Shown here one piece after another: positions 32,627-33,047 of a stretch of 33,047 bases of DNA. The first letter of the stretch is position 1. Each line of letters opens with the position of its first letter. This stretch comes from Bacteroidales bacterium (GTDB lineage: Bacteria; Bacteroidota; Bacteroidia; Bacteroidales; Muribaculaceae): NCBI GenBank assembly GCA_014800735.1, contig JAAVFP010000011.1, positions 1 to 33,047 of the forward strand, read 5' to 3'. The notes beneath the pieces were generated by a model that saw only the letters and a program-made list of their open reading frames with translations, did not search any database and was not told the origin of the DNA. The position numbers and the translations under genes were made by a program.

Positions 32627-33016
32627 CGAAAAAAATTGTGCTTGGCACATGAGATAGCCGACAAGCACGGGTTTGTGCAGAGATTTTTGGCGGATTTTTA
32701 TTCGAGGAGCTGCGTTTTTCCCTATTTTGCGTAGTTTACAACAAAAAATAGAGTAGAGGAGTCTACCCTATTTCGTAATGTAAATTATTAGTTTTTAGGA
32801 GCTTAATTCTGTAAAAATTGTGGATTTTGAGCGATTTGAGGCCCTGAGATTTCGATATTTAAATTCGCCTGAGCACTCGGTCGGAAGAATTGAAAGGAAT
32901 TAGCCTTAAAAGCCGATCCCTTGTGAAGTCCTCATGCAAAAAATCCTCAGCTGCCGAAAACATAGTGTGTTCAGGCGGGAAAAAAAGTTTCGAAGGAGTT
33001 GTCGGAGTAGAAAACA
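32627..33016. other. AT-rich spacer without a recognisable gene
   Basis: No reading frame of useful length is present on either strand. I see a 12-pair hairpin at 32746-32773, imperfect direct repeats beginning CCCTATTT at 32720 and 32766, and no tRNA, TPP, cobalamin, SRP, RNase P or tmRNA signature. It could be a long leader for a gene to the right, or decayed mobile DNA. Confidence 0.4.
32746..32773. repeat. Inverted repeat in the right-end spacer
   Basis: AAATAGAGTAGA (32746-32757) and TCTACCCTATTT (32762-32773) pair over 12 positions with one A.C mismatch and a four-base GGAG loop. CTATTTT at 32722-32728 can pair with the same left arm instead. No T run follows. Confidence 0.5.
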
Positions 33017-33047
33017 ATGATGGATTTAATTTTCTTATCCAGGTTGG
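33017..33047 (+). CDS. Possible start of a gene running off the right edge
   Basis: Two consecutive ATG codons (33017 and 33020) are preceded by a purine-rich GGAGTAGAAAACA. The ten visible residues are MMDLIFLSRL. This is too short to identify; the FLSRL ending is reminiscent of cytochrome bd subunit I starts but that is only a guess. Confidence 0.2.
   Translation, partial: MMDLIFLSRL

Noticed and set aside
32820-32960. TPP-riboswitch-like CCCTGAGAT in the right spacer
   Set aside because: The other conserved TPP segments (ACCC near GAACCTGATC) are absent.

Overview
The window looks like chromosomal DNA from a member of the Bacteroidales, most likely a Muribaculaceae-like gut bacterium. 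Evidence for this: about a dozen promoters match the Bacteroidota pattern (a TTG/TTTG box, 19-20 bases, then TAnnTTTG), Shine-Dalgarno sequences are mostly absent, coding DNA is GC-rich with AT-rich spacers, and several families are typical of the group (HU-CCDC81/SPOR protein, GT3 glycogen synthase, DUF2520-KdsC-Maf operon, TonB receptor with HMA partner). The family-level placement is inference; no 16S gene is present.

Layout. 1-902 is the N-terminal part of clpC (minus strand, running off the window). It diverges from gyrA (1184-3772), which is followed by a secreted TPR protein (to 5056). A 316-base spacer carries the promoter for tRNA(CAU) and tRNA-Ser(GGA), which end at a strong terminator. 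Two small minus-strand genes (ElaA-like acetyltransferase, YciI-like) and tRNA-Pro(UGG) follow. valS (6750-9443) has its own promoter and terminator. Next come a TonB-dependent receptor interrupted by an in-frame amber codon and a periplasmic HMA metal-binding protein; these meet a DEAD-box helicase gene at a shared palindromic terminator.

13288-14904 is an rplY-pth-hslR translation-quality operon (minus). A DUF6291-like gene, phosphoglucomutase and a MATE transporter follow, all minus. The MATE gene diverges from prfA-DUF4153-pyrF across a very compact double promoter. 22906-27159 encodes glycogen synthase (eukaryote-like GT3) and alpha-glucan phosphorylase; with the phosphoglucomutase these cover much of glycogen turnover. 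27300-30802 holds the HU/SPOR protein and a tight nitroreductase-DUF2520-KdsC-Maf run. The right end has a possible 70-residue protein, a DUF1893 gene overlapping a secreted alpha/beta hydrolase gene, and about 420 bases of AT-rich DNA with no convincing gene.

Most of this is core housekeeping sequence. I did not find a mobile element, CRISPR array, defence system or clearly new multi-gene system. The most informative oddities are the amber codon in the TonB receptor, a glycine at the quinolone-relevant position 86 of GyrA, the stop-to-stop palindrome at 11835-11881, the overlapping divergent promoters at 19085-19119, and the alternative pairing in the right-end spacer.
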